Notes: generated by a model not told the origin, from the sequence alone. A stretch of DNA of 64,000 nt from JAVBLK01 sp031553565 (GCA_031553565.1 JAVBLK010000035.1:1-64000); one strand, 5' to 3'. Shown: positions 35,322 through 44,465, numbered from the stretch's first letter. A program made the numbers and translations.

Positions 35322-36911
35322 TTATGTCTTTTTCTTGCCGTCTTTCATCAGCTTGTACTCTATACTGTCGCACAGGGCGATAAACGAGGCTTTTATAATG
35401 TCTGTCGAGACGCCTACCGTCGTCCAGATATCGTGTCCGTCAGTCGTGGTGATAAGTACGCGCACCTTTGCCGCAGTCGCGGACGCACCGTCAAGCACGC
35501 GCACCTTGTAGTCCGACAGCGTCACCTTGCCGATGGAGGGGTAGAACACGTTCAGCGCCTTTCTTAGAGCCTTGTCCAGCGCGTTGACCGGGCCGTCGCC
35601 CTCGGACGAGGTAAACTGCGTCTTAGAGTCCACGCTTATCTTGACGGTGGCGATCGCAGAATATGTGTCGATGCCGGAAGACGGCTCCTCCGTCAGCACC
35701 TTAAAGCTTATAAGATCAAAGGACGGCTTAAATTTGCCCAACGCCTTTGTGACCAGCAGCATGAAGCTGCCTTCCGCGCCCTCGAACTGATAGCCCGCCA
35801 TTTCCATTTCTTTTAAGGTTTTCAGGATAACGGCCGCGCCCTCGGACTCCTTTGTCACCTCAGGGAAAAACTTCTGTATCTTACTGATGATAGCGTTCCT
35901 GCCCGCGATCTCACTGACCAGAAAACGCCGCTCGTTACCGACGGCGGCGGGGTCGACGTGCTCGAAGGAAACGCTGGACTTCAATACGCCGTCCGCGTGC
36001 ATCCCCGCCTTGTGAGCAAACGCCGACAGCCCCACAAACGGCGCGCCGGTCTCCATCGTCACGTTTGCGATATCGGCGACTGCCCGTGCGGTCTGGGTCA
36101 GCAGCGCGATATTCTTGTCACTGACGCATTGATATCCGAGTTTCAGCTGCAATACGCCGATTATGGTCGAGAGGTTGGCGTTGCCGCAGCGTTCGCCGAA
36201 GCCTACGAATGTCCCCTGCGCCTGCGACGCGCCGCTCTGCACCGCCGCAACGGAAGCCGCCACAGCCATGCCGCAGTCATTGTGGCAGTGTATACCGATC
36301 TTTTTATCGGGGAAGGCTGCCGCGACCGCTTTTACTACCTCGCCTATGGTTTTCGGGTCGCCGCCGCCGTTCGTGTCGCACAGGCACAAGACGTCCGCGC
36401 CCGCGTCCGCCGCCGCCGAAAGAGCTTTCATGGCGTACCCGGCGTTATTTTTGTATCCGTCAAAAAAATGCTCGGCGTCGAAAACGACCTGCTTTCCCTT
36501 GTGTAAAAGGTATGAAACGGTGTCCGAGATCATACGGAGGTTTTCATCCAGGGTGGTGTGTATGATTTCGGTAACGTGCAAGTCCCACGACTTTCCGAAA
36601 ATTGCGACTACAGGCGTGTTTGCGGCAAGAAGCGACTGTAAATTAACGTCGTCCTCCGGCCTGATATCCTTTCTGCGGGTCGCGCCGAATGCCGCAAGCT
36701 TTGCGTTTTTCAGTTTCAGCCTGCCCGCGCTTTCAAAAAACTGCAGGTCTTTCGGGTTGCTGCCGGGATTTCCGGCCTCGATATATTTAACGCCGAACGC
36801 GTCTAAGGCCTTTACGATTGCCAGCTTATCCTGCACGGAAAAGTTTATTCCTTCGCCCTGCGCACCGTCGCGCAAGGTAGAGTCATAAATATCGATCAAA
36901 TTTTTTTTCAT
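35322..36911 (-). CDS. cimA: (R)-citramalate synthase
   Basis: Condenses pyruvate and acetyl-CoA to citramalate, the entry to threonine-independent isoleucine synthesis. The 529-residue protein has the HMGL-type TIM barrel starting LIDIYDSTLRDGAQGEGINFSVQDK, with the CimA-type EAGNPGSNPKDLQFF, HCHNDCGMAVAAS near 208, and the C-terminal LeuA allosteric domain (VLDGASATAAKVRVLITTTDG in part) that usually senses isoleucine. The LRDGAQGEGINFS form distinguishes it from LeuA. I used MKKNLIDIY (ATG 36911) as the start. It lies between leuA and leuC. Confidence 0.93.
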   Translation of the reverse strand: MKKNLIDIYDSTLRDGAQGEGINFSVQDKLAIVKALDAFGVKYIEAGNPGSNPKDLQFFESAGRLKLKNAKLAAFGATRRKDIRPEDDVNLQSLLAANTPVVAIFGKSWDLHVTEIIHTTLDENLRMISDTVSYLLHKGKQVVFDAEHFFDGYKNNAGYAMKALSAAADAGADVLCLCDTNGGGDPKTIGEVVKAVAAAFPDKKIGIHCHNDCGMAVAASVAAVQSGASQAQGTFVGFGERCGNANLSTIIGVLQLKLGYQCVSDKNIALLTQTARAVADIANVTMETGAPFVGLSAFAHKAGMHADGVLKSSVSFEHVDPAAVGNERRFLVSEIAGRNAIISKIQKFFPEVTKESEGAAVILKTLKEMEMAGYQFEGAEGSFMLLVTKALGKFKPSFDLISFKVLTEEPSSGIDTYSAIATVKISVDSKTQFTSSEGDGPVNALDKALRKALNVFYPSIGKVTLSDYKVRVLDGASATAAKVRVLITTTDGHDIWTTVGVSTDIIKASFIALCDSIEYKLMKDGKKKT

Positions 36912-37023
36912 AATAATAATACCTAACGCTCGGATATACCCAACCAGCAAATGCGTCCTGTTCAATCAAATCAAAAAAACAAAAACGAGCAAAGCAAGTT
37001 TTTTAACCCTGCTAATTCAGGGC

Positions 37024-37138
37024 GGGAAAAACGGCATAGATGCGCGGTTTGCTACAGGTTCATACTGGCGGAGCTGTATCGCAATACGCGGAGAAGGAAT
37101 GGTTCTGCTTCTCGCGCCGGTCCCGCCGCATATTTGGC
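37024..37138 (-). repeat. Family B palindrome, inverted copy
   Basis: On the minus strand it reads CCAAATATGCGGCGGGACCGG...CTCCGCGTATTGCGATACAG...CGCGCATCTATGCCG, the same order of blocks as at 21091, 25466 and 45923. It occupies the leuA-cimA gap. Confidence 0.65.
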
Positions 37139-38638
37139 TTATTTCAATTTGTTGACGGCGTCGATATATGCCAGGATCCCGCTCTCGATAACGTCCGTCG
37201 ATACCCCGCGCCCTACGGCGGTTACTCCGCCGTACGACAGCCGGACCATGCTTTCGCCCAGAGCGTCGTTGCCGCCCGTTACGGATGTGACATTATAGTC
37301 GGATAAGACATATTCCGTCTTTAAGGCCTGATTGACGGCGTTAAACGCCGCGTCGATCGGACCGTCGCCGTTTGCCGAATGCGTGATGAAGTCGTTTTCG
37401 ACCCTTAAAATAAGGGACGCGGAGGCAGTGCCCTTGCTGCAGCTTATACTGAAATTCTCCAAGGCGCAGCGGCGGGGGAGCTGTGTTTTAACGCCCGTGC
37501 TTAAAAGCGCTTCGATATCCTTGTCCGAAACGTATTTCTTTTTATCAGCCAACACTTTGAACGCGTTGAATGCCTCCGGCAGCTTATCGTCCGGAAGGTC
37601 GTAGCCCATAAGCTTCAGGTGCTCGGAAAAAGCGTGCTTGCCGCTGTGTTTTCCGAGAACGATCCTGTTTTCCGGTATGCCTACCGATTCGGGCGACATG
37701 ATCTCGTAGGTCTCCCGCTTTGCCAAAACGCCGTGCTGGTGGATGCCCGACTCGTGCGCGAAGGCGTTGGCGCCGACGATAGGCTTGGTCGGGTGTATTT
37801 TTACGCCTGTGATATTGGACACAAGCCGGCAGGCCTTATATATCTCGGTCGTAACGATATCGGTTTTGGCCTCGTAAAAGTGGGGGCGCGTGGCCAGGCC
37901 CATGACGATTTCCTCCAAGGAAGAATTGCCCGCGCGCTCTCCTATGCCGTTCACAGTACATTCGACCTGTCCCGCGCCGGCAAGAATCATCGAGAGCGAG
38001 TTGGCGACGCCCAGGCCGAGGTCGTTGTGGTTGTGCGCCGAGAAGGTGACTTTTTCCGCGCCGGCGACATTGTTCATAAGATAGCGGATAAGGTCGTGCA
38101 TTTCCTGCGGCGTGCAGTATCCGACGGTATCAGGGATATTAATGGTAGTCGCGCCGTGCTTTACCGCAACCGAGCAGGCCTTTGCCAAAAACTCGCGGTC
38201 CGAACGGCTGGCGTCCTCGGCGGAAAACTCGATATCCGGAATAAAGCTGCGCGCGTATTTGACACTGTCGGCGATCTTTTCCAAGACCGTCTCCGGACTC
38301 ATCTTCAGCTTGTATTCCATATGCAGCGGGCTTGTGGCCAGGAATATATGGATGCGCGGCGCGGCGGCATTTTTCAGCGCATCGTACGCCGCGTCGATAT
38401 CGCCGCGCGCCGCCCTTGCAAGAGACGCCACGCCGCAGTTCTTGATGATCCTGGAAACTTCCCTGACCGATTCGAAATCGCCGGGGGAGGAGACGGCAAA
38501 ACCCGCCTCTATAATATCTACGTTAAGCCGTTCCAGCTGCGCTGCGACTTCCAGCTTCTCGCCGATAGTCATGCTGCATCCGGGCGACTGCTCGCCGTCC
38601 CTTAAAGTAGTATCGAATATCTTAATTTTTCGTGCCAT
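37139..38638 (-). CDS. leuA: 2-isopropylmalate synthase
   Basis: First committed enzyme of leucine synthesis; condenses 2-oxoisovalerate with acetyl-CoA. The 499 residues begin KIKIFDTTLRDGEQSPGCSM, contain IPDTVGYCTPQEM, FSAHNHNDLGLGVANSL near 200 and NGIGERAGNSSLEEIVMGL near 230, then the C-terminal regulatory domain with GRGVSTDVIESGILAYIDAVN. This domain normally binds leucine for feedback inhibition. Start ATG 38638. Neighbours are ilvD upstream and cimA downstream. Confidence 0.96.
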   Translation of the reverse strand: MARKIKIFDTTLRDGEQSPGCSMTIGEKLEVAAQLERLNVDIIEAGFAVSSPGDFESVREVSRIIKNCGVASLARAARGDIDAAYDALKNAAAPRIHIFLATSPLHMEYKLKMSPETVLEKIADSVKYARSFIPDIEFSAEDASRSDREFLAKACSVAVKHGATTINIPDTVGYCTPQEMHDLIRYLMNNVAGAEKVTFSAHNHNDLGLGVANSLSMILAGAGQVECTVNGIGERAGNSSLEEIVMGLATRPHFYEAKTDIVTTEIYKACRLVSNITGVKIHPTKPIVGANAFAHESGIHQHGVLAKRETYEIMSPESVGIPENRIVLGKHSGKHAFSEHLKLMGYDLPDDKLPEAFNAFKVLADKKKYVSDKDIEALLSTGVKTQLPRRCALENFSISCSKGTASASLILRVENDFITHSANGDGPIDAAFNAVNQALKTEYVLSDYNVTSVTGGNDALGESMVRLSYGGVTAVGRGVSTDVIESGILAYIDAVNKLK

Positions 38639-38711
38639 TATATGCCCTCCATAAGCTGGTTTGCGATTAAAAATGCTTTCCGCGCCGGTCCCGCCGCAAA
38701 TACGGCTTTAT

Positions 38712-38811
38712 TTAGGGAAACGCTGAATAATCCGGCATAATTTACTGCGGCGTCTTTTTCGTCTGAAAAAAACTTGCTCTAAATTAACCTCATTTATTCA
38801 TTATTTCCTTA
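38712..38811 (+). repeat. Family M element, internally deleted, overlapping the ilvD stop codon
   Basis: Both termini are present (TTTAGGGAAACGCTGAATAA and TTTATTCATTATTTCCTTA) but about 65 bases around the apical hairpin are missing, leaving TCTTTTTCGTCTGAAAAAAAC as the new loop region. The last three bases (38809-38811) are the complement of the ilvD TAA stop. Confidence 0.85.
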
Positions 38812-40470
38812 GAATTTCTTCTTAAAGACCGCACCCTTTGCCGCGCTGGTTACCAATTCGTGATATCTCTGCAGATATCCTGACAGGTAAACGTCCTTCG
38901 GCCGCCATTTCTTCATGCGGTTTGCTATTTCCTTAGGGCTTACGTCCAGATTCAGCTTGCCCTTGTTTATGTCTATCTCGATTATATCGCCGTCCTGTAT
39001 GGCCGCGATCTTGCCGCCCTCGGCAGCCTCCGGGCAGATATGGCCAATCGCCGCGCCGCGCGTCGCGCCCGAAAAGCGTCCGTCTGTAATAAGGGCGACG
39101 CTCTTATCCATGCCCATTCCGGCCAGAGCGGAGGTGGGGGACAGCATTTCGCGCATGCCGGGGCCGCCCTTAGGCCCTTCATAGCGGATGACGACAACGT
39201 CGCCGGGCTTGATCCTGCCTGAGGTTATGGCGGCGACTGCCTCCTCCTCGTTGTCAAAGCAGCGGGCAGGCCCCTTATGCAGCAGCATAGTTTCGTCAAC
39301 CGCCGATTTCTTTACGACGCAGCCTTCCTCGGCAATATTACCGTACAGCACCGCCAAACCGCCCGTCTTGGAATAGGGTTTTGAAACCGGCCGGATAATA
39401 TTCTCGTCCAATATCTCGCTGTTTTCATACAGCTTTTGTATCGGGCAGCCCCAAACGGTCAAAGCCTTGCCCATAATAAGGTTTGCCTTGCCCAGTTCGT
39501 TTAATACCGCCATTACGCCGCCGGCCTCGTTGAGGTCAACGATAGTAGTATCGCACGCAGGGCTTAATTTGCAAATATTCGGTATCTTATTAGTCATCTC
39601 GGTCACGGTTTCCAGGGTGAACGGGACGCCGACCTCCGCCGCTATCGCGGTCAGGTGCAGAAGACTGTTTGTGCTGGCGCCTATCGCCATATCCAGGGCG
39701 AGCGCGTTGTGAAAGGCTTCCTTGGTCAGGATCATGCGCGGCAGTATCTGCTTGTTTATAAGCTCCATTATCTGCATTCCGGCGCGCTTGGCAAGGCGGA
39801 TCCTGTCGGCGTAAACGGCCGGGATTGTCCCGTTGCCGGGTAAGGCCATTCCAAGCGCCTCGGTAAGGCAGTTCATGCTGTTTGCCGTAAACATTCCCGC
39901 GCAGGAGCCGCAGCCGGGGCAGGCGCGGTTCTCGATATCGGAAAGCTCGGCAAGGTTCATTTTTCCGGCCTTGACCGCGCCGACCGCCTCGTAGGTCTGC
40001 GAGAAGGTGATGTTCCTGCCCTTATAGCGCCCCGGCAGCATAGGGCCGCCGGAAACGAAGATAGAGGGGATATTGACGCGCGCCGCCGCCATCAGCATCG
40101 CGGGCACTATCTTGTCGCAGTTGGGGACAAGCACCATCGCGTCGAACTGGTGGGCAAAAGCCATCGCCTCGATGCTGTCGGCAATAAGCTCCCGCGAGGG
40201 CAGGGAATACTTCATGCCCTGGCCGCCCATGGCGATACCGTCGCATACGCCTATCGAGGGCACCATAACGGGCGTGCCGCCAGCCATTCTTACGCCGGCC
40301 TTCACGGCCTCGCAGATCTGGTTAAGGTGCTGGTGTCCGGGCACGATTTCCGAAAAAGCGTTGACCACGCCTATGATCGGGCGCGCCAGCTCCTCGTCGT
40401 TGAACCCTAATGCCTTGTAAAGCGATCTTTGAGGCGCTTTATCAACGCCCTGTGAAATGTTCTTACCCAT
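38809..40470 (-). CDS. ilvD: Dihydroxy-acid dehydratase
   Basis: Iron-sulfur dehydratase that makes 2-oxoisovalerate and 3-methyl-2-oxopentanoate. The 553 residues show CDKIVPAMLMAAAR near 118 and CPGCGSCAGMFTANSMNCLTEALG near 180, the two ilvD signatures with the cluster cysteines, plus TDGRFSGATRGAAIGHICPEA near 455. It begins MGKNISQGVDKAPQRSLYKALG. The stop codon overlaps a family M repeat end, so the last residues may have been set by that insertion. Confidence 0.97.
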   Translation of the reverse strand: MGKNISQGVDKAPQRSLYKALGFNDEELARPIIGVVNAFSEIVPGHQHLNQICEAVKAGVRMAGGTPVMVPSIGVCDGIAMGGQGMKYSLPSRELIADSIEAMAFAHQFDAMVLVPNCDKIVPAMLMAAARVNIPSIFVSGGPMLPGRYKGRNITFSQTYEAVGAVKAGKMNLAELSDIENRACPGCGSCAGMFTANSMNCLTEALGMALPGNGTIPAVYADRIRLAKRAGMQIMELINKQILPRMILTKEAFHNALALDMAIGASTNSLLHLTAIAAEVGVPFTLETVTEMTNKIPNICKLSPACDTTIVDLNEAGGVMAVLNELGKANLIMGKALTVWGCPIQKLYENSEILDENIIRPVSKPYSKTGGLAVLYGNIAEEGCVVKKSAVDETMLLHKGPARCFDNEEEAVAAITSGRIKPGDVVVIRYEGPKGGPGMREMLSPTSALAGMGMDKSVALITDGRFSGATRGAAIGHICPEAAEGGKIAAIQDGDIIEIDINKGKLNLDVSPKEIANRMKKWRPKDVYLSGYLQRYHELVTSAAKGAVFKKKF

Positions 40471-40482
40471 AAAATGACTCCT

Positions 40483-40553
40483 GGCTTTTTTCTTTCAGGC
40501 GGTATTCCGTAAAGGCCGTTCGCGCCCGCAAGTGAAAAAAAGCAGATTTTTTA
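40483..40553 (+). repeat. Family C palindrome, degraded copy
   Basis: GGCTTTTTTCTTTCAGGC at the left and CAAGTGAAAAAAAGC at the right, with a changed centre. It lies upstream of ilvD in the ilvN-ilvD gap. Confidence 0.4.
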
Positions 40554-40679
40554 TTTCTTCAAATGCCCGCTCCCAAAATAGGAAAAGACATTCAACGATT
40601 ATTTATATTATACAATTTTTATACTGTTTTAGCAATGCGGAGAATAGTTATCAGGCCGCCGTAAATATGCCGTTACAAA

Positions 40680-41216
40680 CTATATAAGCTCGTTATAGTC
40701 GTCCAAATCCTTAATACACGCGTCGCCTCTTTGTAATGCTGTAAGGCCCGTCCTGGCCAGCTCGATAATGCCATAGTCCGTTACTACGCTTACGAACGCG
40801 TCTATCTTGGAGGATTCGCCGGTCAGCTCTAAAACCATCGATACGGGGGACAGGTCGACGATCTTGGCCTTATAGATGTTTACAACTGACTCGATCTCCG
40901 GCCTTTGGGCGGGCTTGACGTTGATCTTTATCAGCAGCAGCTCGCGCAGGATAGCGTCGTCGGCGTTTAAAAACCGGGTGACCTTTTTGACGTCGATCAG
41001 CTTATCCAGCTGCTTTGTAATCTGCTCCAGGATATACGCGTCGCCCATCACGACGATCGTCATACGCGAAAGCAGGTCGTCCTCGGTCGTGCATACAGAA
41101 AGGCTCTCGATATTATAGCCGCGCTTTGAAAACAGCCCCGTTACGCGGTTCAGGACGCCCGGCTTGTTGGACACAAGCGCGGTTATGATATGCGTTGATA
41201 TATTTTTGTTTTCCAT
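40680..41216 (-). CDS. ilvN: Acetolactate synthase small (regulatory) subunit
   Basis: Regulatory subunit with an N-terminal ACT domain: HIITALVSNKPGVLNRVTGLFSKRGYNIESLSV at about 7-40, followed by the C-terminal domain with ELTGESSKIDAFV near 137. The 178-residue product normally binds valine and activates IlvB. The ATG at 41216 starts MENKNISTH; the open frame extends 55 codons upstream across the ilvB-ilvN junction and into ilvB, which is not meaningful. Confidence 0.94.
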   Translation of the reverse strand: MENKNISTHIITALVSNKPGVLNRVTGLFSKRGYNIESLSVCTTEDDLLSRMTIVVMGDAYILEQITKQLDKLIDVKKVTRFLNADDAILRELLLIKINVKPAQRPEIESVVNIYKAKIVDLSPVSMVLELTGESSKIDAFVSVVTDYGIIELARTGLTALQRGDACIKDLDDYNELI

Positions 41217-41249
41217 AAAAATGCTCCTCAAAAATAGTGCAGCTTGATC

Positions 41250-41270
41250 TAAGTAACCGCTGAAAAATTC
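41250..41270 (+). repeat. Isolated family M terminus
   Basis: TAAGTAACCGCTGAAAAATTCG matches (in part) the left end of the family M element and stops there. It lies in the short ilvB-ilvN gap and is probably a remnant. Confidence 0.4.
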
Positions 41271-41293
41271 GCACTTGGCGCGAGGCGAAGCCC

Positions 41294-42949
41294 TTAATCC
41301 GGCATCTCTAATATCATATCCTCGACGTTTTTGCCGGCAGGGATCATAGGCGTGACGTTGTCGTCGCCGGATATAACGCAATCGACGATGACCGGGCCTT
41401 TTTCGGCAAGCGCGTTCTTTAAAACGCTCTCGATCTCGCTGTTTTTTGTAAGGCGCATACCCTTTGCGCCGAACGCCCCGGCCAGCTTGATGTAATCGGT
41501 GGGGCGGTCAAGCGTCGTGGATGAAAACCGCCGGCCGTAAAACAGCTTCTGCCACTGGCGTACCATTCCTAAAACGTTGTTGTTAAAGACAAGTATCGTA
41601 ATTGGCAATTTGTATTTAACGGCTGTCACGACCTCGTTCATATTCATATGGAAGCTGCCGTCGCCCGTGACCAGGACCGCGGGCTTTTTAGTGCCTATCG
41701 CGCCGCCTATTGCCGCGCCCAGCCCAAAGCCCATTGTGCCTAATCCGCCGCTCGATAAGAGGGTGCGCGGCTTTTCGAATTTGTAGCTCTGTATCGTCCA
41801 CATTTGATGCTGCCCGACGTCTGTCGCGATGATCCGCTCGGGCGGGCACAGCTTATTTAATGCCTTCAATATAAGCTGCGGGCTGACCTCGCTCCTGCTT
41901 TCCTTTATCGGGAAGGCCGCGACAGTGTCCGCGCAAAGCTTTGTCCACGCGGGCCGTTTAAAAGCCGTGACGGCAGGTATAAGCTGCTTAAGCGCAGTTT
42001 TTACGTCAGCCATAATATATGCTTCACACTCGACGTTTTTGTTTATTTCCGCATTGTCGATGTCGATATGGATGATCTTCGCCTGCTTGGCAAAATTCAG
42101 CCGGTCGCCGGCGACACGGTCGGAAAACCGCGCGCCCATAACGATCAAAAGGTCACATTCCTTGATGGACTTCATGACGCCCGCGTGCCCGTGCATACCG
42201 ATAAGCCCCATATAGAGCGGGTGCGAGGCGGGGAAGCCGCCCAATCCCATCATGCTGGCGCAGACCGGGCTGTCTATCTTTTCGGCGAATTCAATAAGCT
42301 CTTTTCCGGCGTCCGAAATTATTATGCCGCCGCCGAAGTATATGATCGGCTTTTCGGCCTTGTTTATGAGTCCGGCTGCCGCATCTATCTGCGCCGCGGC
42401 CGCGGGCTTGTGCGCGTTTTTTACAGGCGCAACGTGCGTGTATCCGCAGTCGGCCTGCTGGATGTTTTTCGGTATGTCGATCAAAACCGGCCCCGGCCTG
42501 CCGCTCTGGGCGATACTGAACGCCTCGCGGATGGTGTCCGCCAGCTCGTTAACGTCCTTGACGATATAATTATGCTTTGTGATAGGCATGGTAACGCCCG
42601 TAATATCGATCTCCTGAAAGGAATCGCGGCCTAAAAAGTTCATGGCGACGTTGCCCGTGATCGCAACCATGGGCACGCTGTCCATATACGCGTTGGCGAT
42701 ACCGGTGACCAGGTTTGTCGCGCCGGGGCCAGAGGTAGCCAAAACTACGCCGACCCGGCCGGTAGCCCTTGCGTACCCGTCGGCAGCGTGCGCCGCGCCC
42801 TGTTCGTGGCAGGTCAGTATCTGCTTGATACGGTCTTTCGCAAGATATAATTCGTCAAAAATATCCAGGACTGTGCCGCCGGGATACCCGAAGACAAATT
42901 CCGTCCCTTGCTCGATCAAGGTTTCAACAATTATTTTCGCGCCTTTCAA
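41294..42949 (-). CDS. ilvB: Acetolactate synthase large (catalytic) subunit
   Basis: Thiamine diphosphate enzyme that makes acetolactate and acetohydroxybutyrate from pyruvate. The 551 residues start KGAKIIVETLIEQGTEFVFGYPGG, have the catalytic-Glu motif LTCHEQGAAHAADGYAR near 44, and the cofactor-binding GDGSFHMNMNEVVTAVKYKLPITILVFNNN near 430. It is the first gene after the T-box leader and heads ilvB-ilvN-ilvD-leuA-cimA-leuC-leuD-leuB. Confidence 0.97.
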   Translation of the reverse strand: MKGAKIIVETLIEQGTEFVFGYPGGTVLDIFDELYLAKDRIKQILTCHEQGAAHAADGYARATGRVGVVLATSGPGATNLVTGIANAYMDSVPMVAITGNVAMNFLGRDSFQEIDITGVTMPITKHNYIVKDVNELADTIREAFSIAQSGRPGPVLIDIPKNIQQADCGYTHVAPVKNAHKPAAAAQIDAAAGLINKAEKPIIYFGGGIIISDAGKELIEFAEKIDSPVCASMMGLGGFPASHPLYMGLIGMHGHAGVMKSIKECDLLIVMGARFSDRVAGDRLNFAKQAKIIHIDIDNAEINKNVECEAYIMADVKTALKQLIPAVTAFKRPAWTKLCADTVAAFPIKESRSEVSPQLILKALNKLCPPERIIATDVGQHQMWTIQSYKFEKPRTLLSSGGLGTMGFGLGAAIGGAIGTKKPAVLVTGDGSFHMNMNEVVTAVKYKLPITILVFNNNVLGMVRQWQKLFYGRRFSSTTLDRPTDYIKLAGAFGAKGMRLTKNSEIESVLKNALAEKGPVIVDCVISGDDNVTPMIPAGKNVEDMILEMPD

Positions 42950-43008
42950 AATGAAGCCTCCTTATGCGTTACATGGCCTTTTCGCGCGGCGTTTTTTTTC
43001 AAAGAAAC

Positions 43009-43042
43009 AAAAAAGCCGCCTCAAATTCCTTTGAGACGGCTG
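43009..43042 (-). terminator. T-box attenuator terminator
   Basis: Minus strand AGCCGTCTCAAAGG / TTTGAGGCGGCT followed by TTTTTT. The stem overlaps the region that would form the antiterminator with the T-box sequence. Confidence 0.9.
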
Positions 43043-43205
43043 TAACCAACCGCGGTACCACTCAAATTGCCGGCAAATAAACCACGCCAGCCGCCTTAAA
43101 TGCGCCCCGATAACGGTGGGCATCCGGCCGGTTCTACTAGGTTTTCACCGTTCTTCCGGCGGCTCAACGGGTGAGTGCCCGTTTCAAACGCCTTTGTTGC
43201 TGATG
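43009..43205 (-). promoter_or_regulatory. T-box leader controlling the BCAA operon
   Basis: On the minus strand the leader contains the T-box sequence AGTGGTACCGCGG (43062-43050), which pairs with uncharged tRNA ends, after GCCGGATGCCCACCGTTATC and the specifier-side AGTAG landmark (AACCTAGTAGAACC). A terminator follows (43042-43009). The triplet next to AGTAG reads ACC or AAC, not an obvious Leu, Ile or Val codon, so the amino acid sensed cannot be fixed by eye. Induction when an aminoacyl-tRNA runs short is established for this class. Confidence 0.9.
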
Positions 43206-43210
43206 GGTAT

Positions 43211-43239
43211 ATACTAATATAAATCAGCGGGTTTGTCAA
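43211..43239 (-). promoter_or_regulatory. Promoter of the T-box/ilvB operon
   Basis: Minus strand TTGACA (43239-43234), 17-base spacer, TAGTAT (43216-43211). The expected start is near 43204, where the leader begins. Confidence 0.75.
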
Positions 43240-43293
43240 GGCTTTTGCCGGCAATGACCGTAAAAGCGCAAGGAAACTTATTTTGTTCGTTGT

Positions 43294-43323
43294 TTGCTTA
43301 AAGTGCCCAAACCGTATTATAAT
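43294..43323 (+). promoter_or_regulatory. Promoter of the esterase gene
   Basis: TTGCTT (43294-43299), 18-base spacer, TATAAT (43318-43323); about 12 bases of leader carry AAAGGG before the ATG at 43342. Confidence 0.6.
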
Positions 43324-43341
43324 AGAGAAAAGGGAAAAAAT

Positions 43342-44307
43342 ATGGCAAAGCTGCGCGATAAAATTGCTGTTTCAATTATCCGGCTGGTTAACGTCAATCC
43401 GGAAAAAAAGGACAGGGTCATAAAGAAGCTCAAGTTTTTCACGCGCCTGGGCAGATTGGTCCCCGGCAGGCCGAAACGCGGCTTCGAGAGGGTCGAATAC
43501 GACGCAAACGGCGTGCCGCTGGAAATATTCAAACGTAAAAATACCGATCCTGAAAAGCTGGTATTCATCATACACGGCGGCGTGTTTATAATGGGGATGG
43601 TCAATACTTACCGCGCTATGCACCGGATGGTCAGCGACGCGGCCGACGGCGCGGCGGTGGCAATTATTGATTACCGGACGGCGCCCGAATCCAAGTATCC
43701 CGCTGCGCACGACGACGTAATGGCCGGCTGGGAGTTTTTGAAGGGTCTGGGGTATAAGCCGCGCGATATTATCCTTATGGGCGACAGCTCGGGCGGGAAC
43801 CTTGTGCTGTCACTGCTTTTGCGCCTGCGCGACAACGGTGCGGAAATGCCGGCTGCCGCGGTGCTGATGTCGCCGTGGACAGACCTTACGGCGGCGGGAG
43901 AGTCATACAGGACTAACTATCGCCGGGACATTATTTTCGGCGCGGGGAGCAGAAACGGGGGGCTTCCCGACGATTCCGTGATACGGAAGATGCTGGACTG
44001 CGGAGTGTTTTCGTATGCGCGGGACGCCGACAGGCGCGACCCGTACCTTTCGCCGGTTTTCGGCGGATATCACGGTATGCCGCCCGTTCTTATGACTGTG
44101 GGCGGGTACGAAATGCTGCTCTGCGACACACTTGCCGTTGCAGAAAAGATAAACGCTGCCGGCGGCAGCGCGGAGGTCATCGTTGGAAAGGGCATGTTTC
44201 ACGCATATCCGCTCTATTATCAGCTGTCGCCCGCGGCAAAGGAAGCGTTCGGGAAAATACTGGCTTTTATCAGCCGGCACGCAAATCCTGACAAAACCGC
44301 CATTTGA
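43342..44307 (+). CDS. Alpha/beta-hydrolase esterase (HSL-type)
   Basis: A 321-residue esterase of the hormone-sensitive-lipase group. The oxyanion motif FIIHGGVFIMG lies near 76, the nucleophile elbow ILMGDSSGGNLVLS near 148, with an Asp region DRRDPYLSPVFGGYHGMPPVLMTVGGYEML near 230 and the histidine in GMFHAYPLYY near 290, completing a Ser-Asp-His triad. There is no signal peptide. The natural ester is unknown. The start with AAAGGG was preferred over the open frame beginning at 43294, which overlaps the promoter. Confidence 0.88.
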   Translation: MAKLRDKIAVSIIRLVNVNPEKKDRVIKKLKFFTRLGRLVPGRPKRGFERVEYDANGVPLEIFKRKNTDPEKLVFIIHGGVFIMGMVNTYRAMHRMVSDAADGAAVAIIDYRTAPESKYPAAHDDVMAGWEFLKGLGYKPRDIILMGDSSGGNLVLSLLLRLRDNGAEMPAAAVLMSPWTDLTAAGESYRTNYRRDIIFGAGSRNGGLPDDSVIRKMLDCGVFSYARDADRRDPYLSPVFGGYHGMPPVLMTVGGYEMLLCDTLAVAEKINAAGGSAEVIVGKGMFHAYPLYYQLSPAAKEAFGKILAFISRHANPDKTAI

Positions 44308-44318
44308 ACACCCGTTTG

Positions 44319-44348
44319 TTGACTGTATATACTGAAAAGTGATATAAT
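44319..44348 (+). promoter_or_regulatory. guaB promoter
   Basis: TTGACT (44319-44324), 18-base spacer, TATAAT (44343-44348). It predicts a leader of about 110 bases, AT-rich, with no recognised riboswitch. Confidence 0.7.
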
Positions 44349-44465
44349 AATCCGATAAAATAAAGGCCTTTACGTATTTTTACATACAATTTTTAAAGAT
44401 TCAGATCAATATATTTGTACCACCAAGTGCGAAAAATTTTTTTCATATAAAGAGAGGTAGCGGTT

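Noticed and set aside
37619..38605. 328-codon + strand frame opposite leuA
   Set aside because: It is antisense to 2-isopropylmalate synthase with no motif of its own.
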